Shown: piece after piece, positions 60,731 to 64,000 of the stretch
Layout of the letters: every line of letters starts with the position of its first letter
How positions within the stretch are numbered: the first letter of the stretch is position 1
DNA from: Flavobacterium anhuiense
Lineage (GTDB): Bacteria; Bacteroidota; Bacteroidia; Flavobacteriales; Flavobacteriaceae
Assembly (NCBI RefSeq): GCF_004151235.1
Contig: NZ_JUIV01000017.1
Span: forward strand, 1-64,000
Reading direction: 5' to 3'
DNA: 64,000 nt
The notes under the pieces: generated by a model
Database searches by the model: none
Told to the model about the DNA's origin: nothing
The model's input: only the letters and a program-made list of their open reading frames with translations
Program-made: the position numbers and the translations under genes

Positions 60731-60774
60731 CAATTTATACCATTAAGGGATTTACTCCCAAATAAAGTATAAAG

Positions 60775-61962
60775 CTAAGAAATTACTCCCGAACCAACTA
60801 ATTCATTTTCTAAATACCAAGCAACAAATTGTCCTTCTGTAATAGCAGACTGCGGCTCTTCAAACTCCACATACATTCCGTCTTCAAATTGGTACAAAAC
60901 CGCTTTTTGCAAAGGCTGACGGTAACGGATTCTTGCCATCACTTCCATTTTTTCTCCTGCTTTTAGCGTCATATCTTCTCTAATCCAGTGCACTTCAGAT
61001 TTTCCAACAAAAAGTGCTTTTTTGAATAAACCTGGATGCTCGCTAGACATACCTGTATAAATGGTGTTGGTTTCTACATCGGTTGCAATTACAAATAAAG
61101 GCTCTGTTGTTCCTCCAACATTTAGACCTTTTCTTTGCCCAACTGTAAAGTAATGAGCTCCTTGGTGTTTTCCAACTACTTTTCCCATTGTTGGAACATA
61201 GTCTAGCTTTTGAGATTCTAACTTTAATCTTTTCTCCAAAGAAAGGTCAGCTGATTTCTCAATATTGTAAATCGGATCATTTTTATCAACCTGAACAATT
61301 TTACCTTCTTTAGGCTGTAGTTTTTGCTGTAAAAACTCTGGAAGACGAACTTTTCCAATAAAACATAAACCTTGAGAATCTTTCTTTTCAGCTGTAACCA
61401 ATTCCATTTCAGCAGCAATTTCGCGTACTTCTGGTTTTGTTAAAGCTCCAATAGGAAATAAAGCTTTTGATAATTTTTCTTGCGACAATTGACATAAAAA
61501 GTACGATTGATCTTTGTTAACGTCATTTCCGGCAATCAATTGATACACCGTTTTTCCGTCCACTTCGATTTCAGTTTTTTGACAATAATGCCCAGTTGCC
61601 ACATAATCTGCACCAAGACTTAAAGCGATTTTCATAAACACATCAAATTTGATTTCGCGGTTACAAAGCACGTCAGGATTTGGAGTTCTCCCTTTTTCGT
61701 ATTCGTTGAACATATAGTCAACGATTTTCTCTTTGTATTCTTCACTCAAATCAACTGTTTGAAACGGGATTCCGAGCTTTTCAGCAACAAGTAAAGCATC
61801 GTTACTGTCTTCCAGCCAAGGACATTCGTTCGAAATAGTAACCGAATCATCGTGCCAATTCTTCATAAAAAGGCCAATAACTTCGTATCCCTGCTGTTGC
61901 AATAAATATGCTGCAACACTAGAATCTACTCCACCTGAAAGTCCAACAACTACTCGTTTCAT
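60775..61962 (-). CDS. mnmA: tRNA 2-thiouridylase MnmA
   Basis: tRNA-specific thiouridylase that makes 2-thio-U34 in Glu, Gln and Lys tRNAs, 395 residues. PP-loop GLSGGVDSS (7-15) and catalytic cysteines C100 (PDVLCNREIKF) and C200 (DSQGLCFIG). Usual length is 360-370. The surplus is an inserted block at about 220-250 (DPIYNIEKSADLSLEKRLKL) before the VVGKHQGAHYFTVGQRKGL region. I take it for a lineage feature. It has a -7 element immediately upstream. Confidence 0.93.
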   Translation of the reverse strand: MKRVVVGLSGGVDSSVAAYLLQQQGYEVIGLFMKNWHDDSVTISNECPWLEDSNDALLVAEKLGIPFQTVDLSEEYKEKIVDYMFNEYEKGRTPNPDVLCNREIKFDVFMKIALSLGADYVATGHYCQKTEIEVDGKTVYQLIAGNDVNKDQSYFLCQLSQEKLSKALFPIGALTKPEVREIAAEMELVTAEKKDSQGLCFIGKVRLPEFLQQKLQPKEGKIVQVDKNDPIYNIEKSADLSLEKRLKLESQKLDYVPTMGKVVGKHQGAHYFTVGQRKGLNVGGTTEPLFVIATDVETNTIYTGMSSEHPGLFKKALFVGKSEVHWIREDMTLKAGEKMEVMARIRYRQPLQKAVLYQFEDGMYVEFEEPQSAITEGQFVAWYLENELVGSGVIS

Positions 61963-61989
61963 TTTGAAATGTTTAATTTTTTAAGGTTG

Positions 61990-61997
61990 CAAAGATA
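61990..61997 (-). promoter_or_regulatory. -7 promoter element of mnmA
   Basis: TATCTTTG on the minus strand matches TAnnTTTG, 28-35 bases upstream of the start codon. Confidence 0.5.
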
Positions 61998-62099
61998 CGC
62001 CAAATAATAGAAAATTTCAGCATGGTTCTCATTAGTTTAAGCAATCTCGCGGTAGATAAAACTTATTCTATTTTTATCCGTTGGACAAAATAGAATAAA

Positions 62100-62208
62100 A
62101 ATCAAATTTGATCTGCTAAAATCTTTTAAAATCTGCGTGAAATACTTTTTCTCGATCGATATTTTCACGCAGATTTGCAAAGATTAAAGCAGATTTGCAA
62201 AGATTTAA
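62100..62208. repeat. Inverted and direct repeats of AAATCTGCGTGAAA/GCAGATTTGCAAAGATT
   Basis: AAATCTGCGTGAAA (62129-62142) pairs with TTTCACGCAGATTT (62163-62176), followed by two direct copies of GCAGATTTGCAAAGATT (62170 and 62189). The 330-base divergent gap between mnmA and the next gene holds this, a TTATTCTATTTT/AAAATAGAATAA hairpin and no gene. Confidence 0.65.
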
Positions 62209-62296
62209 ATTTAATTGGACGAGGTAAAATTGACAAAAACAATTTCATCCAGTGAGTTCTTTTTTTAAGTACATTTAGTCATCCATTTTTTATTGT

Positions 62297-64000
62297 ATGA
62301 AAAAATACATTTACAGCCTCTTTTTCCTTTTCGCCTTAACTTCATTAAGCGCGCAGCGATTTAGCGCTTCTTTGCCAAATTATGAAGCGTATAAGGCATT
62401 TAGAGGAAAACCTTTGTCTGACAAATTTTCGAATATCGAATCCGTAAAAGTGATTTATGATCTTCGAAAACAGAAAATGTATTATTTTAACAGTAGCGTT
62501 ATTCCGCTTCATTACGATTTTGTAGTTAATTATTTAGGATACAGCCAAGATCTTGAAGTTTTTAATAATGAAAATTACAGCGATACTGAGAAAAACAGAG
62601 ATTTTCTTCTCGGAAATTTAAACCACATTAAAGCAACCGATAAATGGATTTTTGAACTCGCCGCATCCGATCATATGCCTTTGCCATTGATTGAACGTTT
62701 TTTCAATATGGTTAAAAGTTCGACTTTTATTGGCGAAAAGCTTAAATTTTACTTGAATAATCCAGACATGATGGAATGGTTTCAACAGCAAAAATTCAAA
62801 ATTCCGTGTGTGAAATCAGATTACATTTTTGGCGAAATTAAATATCAGGAAGTTGTTCGAGGAAGTAATGTTGGCATTCTAAAAAAACACAAAATCAAAG
62901 AATTAGAAACTGTAAAACCTAATTCTGATGAAATCATTATTTTGGATGGAACGCCTGATATTCTTCCAAATGTTCGAGGCATAATTGTAAACGAACTTCA
63001 GACACCTTTAAGCCATTTGGTTCTTTTAGGAAAAAATAGAAAGATTCCGATTATGGCTTACACCGATATTGAAAAAGATAACAATATCAAAAAACTGCTT
63101 TCTAAAAAAGTAGAATTGAAAATAGAAGTCGATACTTTTTTCATCAAAGAAACCACTAAAAAAATTCCAATGAAATCTGCTGGAAAAAAGAAAAAACTCA
63201 CGATCGACAATTCTGTAACTGATTTAGTCAACTTATCTAAAATTCCAAAAAAGGGAGTGAATTATATTGGTTCGAAAGCTCAAAACATGGCGTATTTAAT
63301 TGCCATTTCAAAAGAAATTCCGTTTAAGGTTCCAGAAAATGCGCATGCTATTCCGTTTTATTTTTATACGAAACACATTCAGAAAGCATCTATTTCTCCA
63401 TTAATTTCAGAACTTTTAGCTTTTCCTCAAAAAGATTCTACAATTTGGATCAATAAACAGCTTAAGAAAATTAGAGACGCCATCAAAAAAGAACCTATTG
63501 ATCCTGAATTAATTTCAAAATTGAATATTGCTTTTAAAGATGCAAAATTCAAAAATTTCAGATTCCGCTCCTCTACAAACGCAGAAGATTTGGATGATTT
63601 TAACGGTGCCGGATTATACGATTCTAAAACAGGAATTTTGGGCGATTCCATAAAAACTTTTGAAAAGGCCATAAAACAAGTTTGGGCAAGCGTATGGAAT
63701 GAGGCTTCGTATAACGAAAGAGAACTTTTTGGAATCGATCAGCAAAATATTGCGATGGGCGTTTTAGTGCATCGCTCTTTTCCTGACGAATTAGCAAATG
63801 GCGTTATTATCACCAAAAATATATTTAGAGAAAACTTTCCTGGAATTACGGTTAATGTTCAAAAAGGAGAAAACTCTGTTGTAAAACCCGAAAAAGGAGA
63901 AATCTGCGAGCAATTTGTTGCTTATCATTTTAATGACGGAAAAGACGAAACCGATTTTGATATTGATTATACTTCCAATTCAAATTTAAACAATAACGAG
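62297..64000 (+). CDS. Exported PEP/pyruvate-binding-domain protein, truncated by the window end
   Basis: An open frame of 568 codons that continues past the window. It begins with a clear signal peptide (MKKYIYSLFFLFALTSLSAQ). At about residues 330-345 it has VNYIGSKAQNMAYL and at about 420-440 the FRSSTNAEDLDDFNGAGLYD motif of the PPDK_N (PEP synthase/pyruvate phosphate dikinase) ATP-binding domain. The preceding stretch ILDGTPDILPNVRGIIVNEL and LQTPLSHLVLLGKN resembles the phosphohistidine swivelling domain of those enzymes but in permuted order. An exported member of a normally cytosolic ATP-using family is odd. The function is unknown. Confidence 0.75.
   Translation, partial: MKKYIYSLFFLFALTSLSAQRFSASLPNYEAYKAFRGKPLSDKFSNIESVKVIYDLRKQKMYYFNSSVIPLHYDFVVNYLGYSQDLEVFNNENYSDTEKNRDFLLGNLNHIKATDKWIFELAASDHMPLPLIERFFNMVKSSTFIGEKLKFYLNNPDMMEWFQQQKFKIPCVKSDYIFGEIKYQEVVRGSNVGILKKHKIKELETVKPNSDEIIILDGTPDILPNVRGIIVNELQTPLSHLVLLGKNRKIPIMAYTDIEKDNNIKKLLSKKVELKIEVDTFFIKETTKKIPMKSAGKKKKLTIDNSVTDLVNLSKIPKKGVNYIGSKAQNMAYLIAISKEIPFKVPENAHAIPFYFYTKHIQKASISPLISELLAFPQKDSTIWINKQLKKIRDAIKKEPIDPELISKLNIAFKDAKFKNFRFRSSTNAEDLDDFNGAGLYDSKTGILGDSIKTFEKAIKQVWASVWNEASYNERELFGIDQQNIAMGVLVHRSFPDELANGVIITKNIFRENFPGITVNVQKGENSVVKPEKGEICEQFVAYHFNDGKDETDFDIDYTSNSNLNNNE

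Overview
The window looks like chromosomal DNA from a Flavobacterium-type member of the Bacteroidota. The evidence is low GC, promoters with a TAnnTTTG -7 element instead of E. coli-type boxes, almost no Shine-Dalgarno sequences, a subtilase with a type IX secretion (T9SS) C-terminal domain, many short exported lipoproteins, and families typical of the phylum (BatA, DUF3810, DUF4834, TIGR02757, YfhO, FMN-glutamate synthase). No rRNA, tRNA, CRISPR array, transposase, prophage or plasmid gene was recognised.

Layout. 0.1-13 kb: a LolD-type ABC ATPase with an unusual inserted membrane hairpin, a DEAD-box helicase, a beta-propeller lactonase-like protein, a BatA/VWA protein, a dihydroorotase homologue that has lost its metal-binding histidines, small hydrolases and lipoproteins. 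13-21 kb: peroxiredoxin, a candidate structured RNA, endonuclease III without an Fe-S cluster, a TPR protein, an ECF sigma factor followed by a 47-residue ORF, and uvrA. 21-29 kb (minus strand): MscS channel, then a surface-polysaccharide-like cluster (flippase, glycosyltransferase, small membrane protein, YfhO, DUF4834). 29-33 kb: outer-membrane protein, GNAT-like protein, lipoprotein, alpha-oxoamine synthase. 33-41.7 kb: a partial denitrification island. 41.8-51 kb: NYN-LOTUS protein, FMN-glutamate synthase, a compound palindromic repeat, paired paralogous lipoproteins, GH88 hydrolase, RdgB, a second DEAD-box helicase. 51-64 kb: peptidase PepD, DUF3810 metalloprotease-like protein, a second ECF sigma factor with a membrane partner, PlsC-like acyltransferase, Nudix hydrolase, nitronate monooxygenase, T9SS subtilase, MnmA, and the start of an exported PEP/pyruvate-binding-domain protein that runs off the end.

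The most coherent system is the denitrification island. nirK (a copper nitrite reductase lipoprotein fused to cytochrome c), nirV and a SCO copper chaperone read rightward. An Rrf2-family Fe-S regulator and an azurin-like protein, then a quinol-type NO reductase and the RIC/ScdA di-iron repair protein, read leftward, together with a histidine-bearing NnrS/oxidase-like membrane protein. The same 26-bp near-palindrome lies upstream of nirK, norB and the regulator gene itself, and the nirK copy sits next to an FNR-type box. This suggests a compact NO/oxygen-responsive regulon. It would reduce nitrite to N2O; no nosZ lies in the window.

Intergenic DNA is also notable. Many gaps carry short word-like repeats arranged as inverted pairs, plus a 27-bp perfect inverted repeat, a compound element of small CC(N)GG-type hairpins, and a roughly 140-nt candidate structured RNA. 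Promoter calls rest on the -7 motif alone in most cases, and all functional assignments come from reading motifs, not from database searches.
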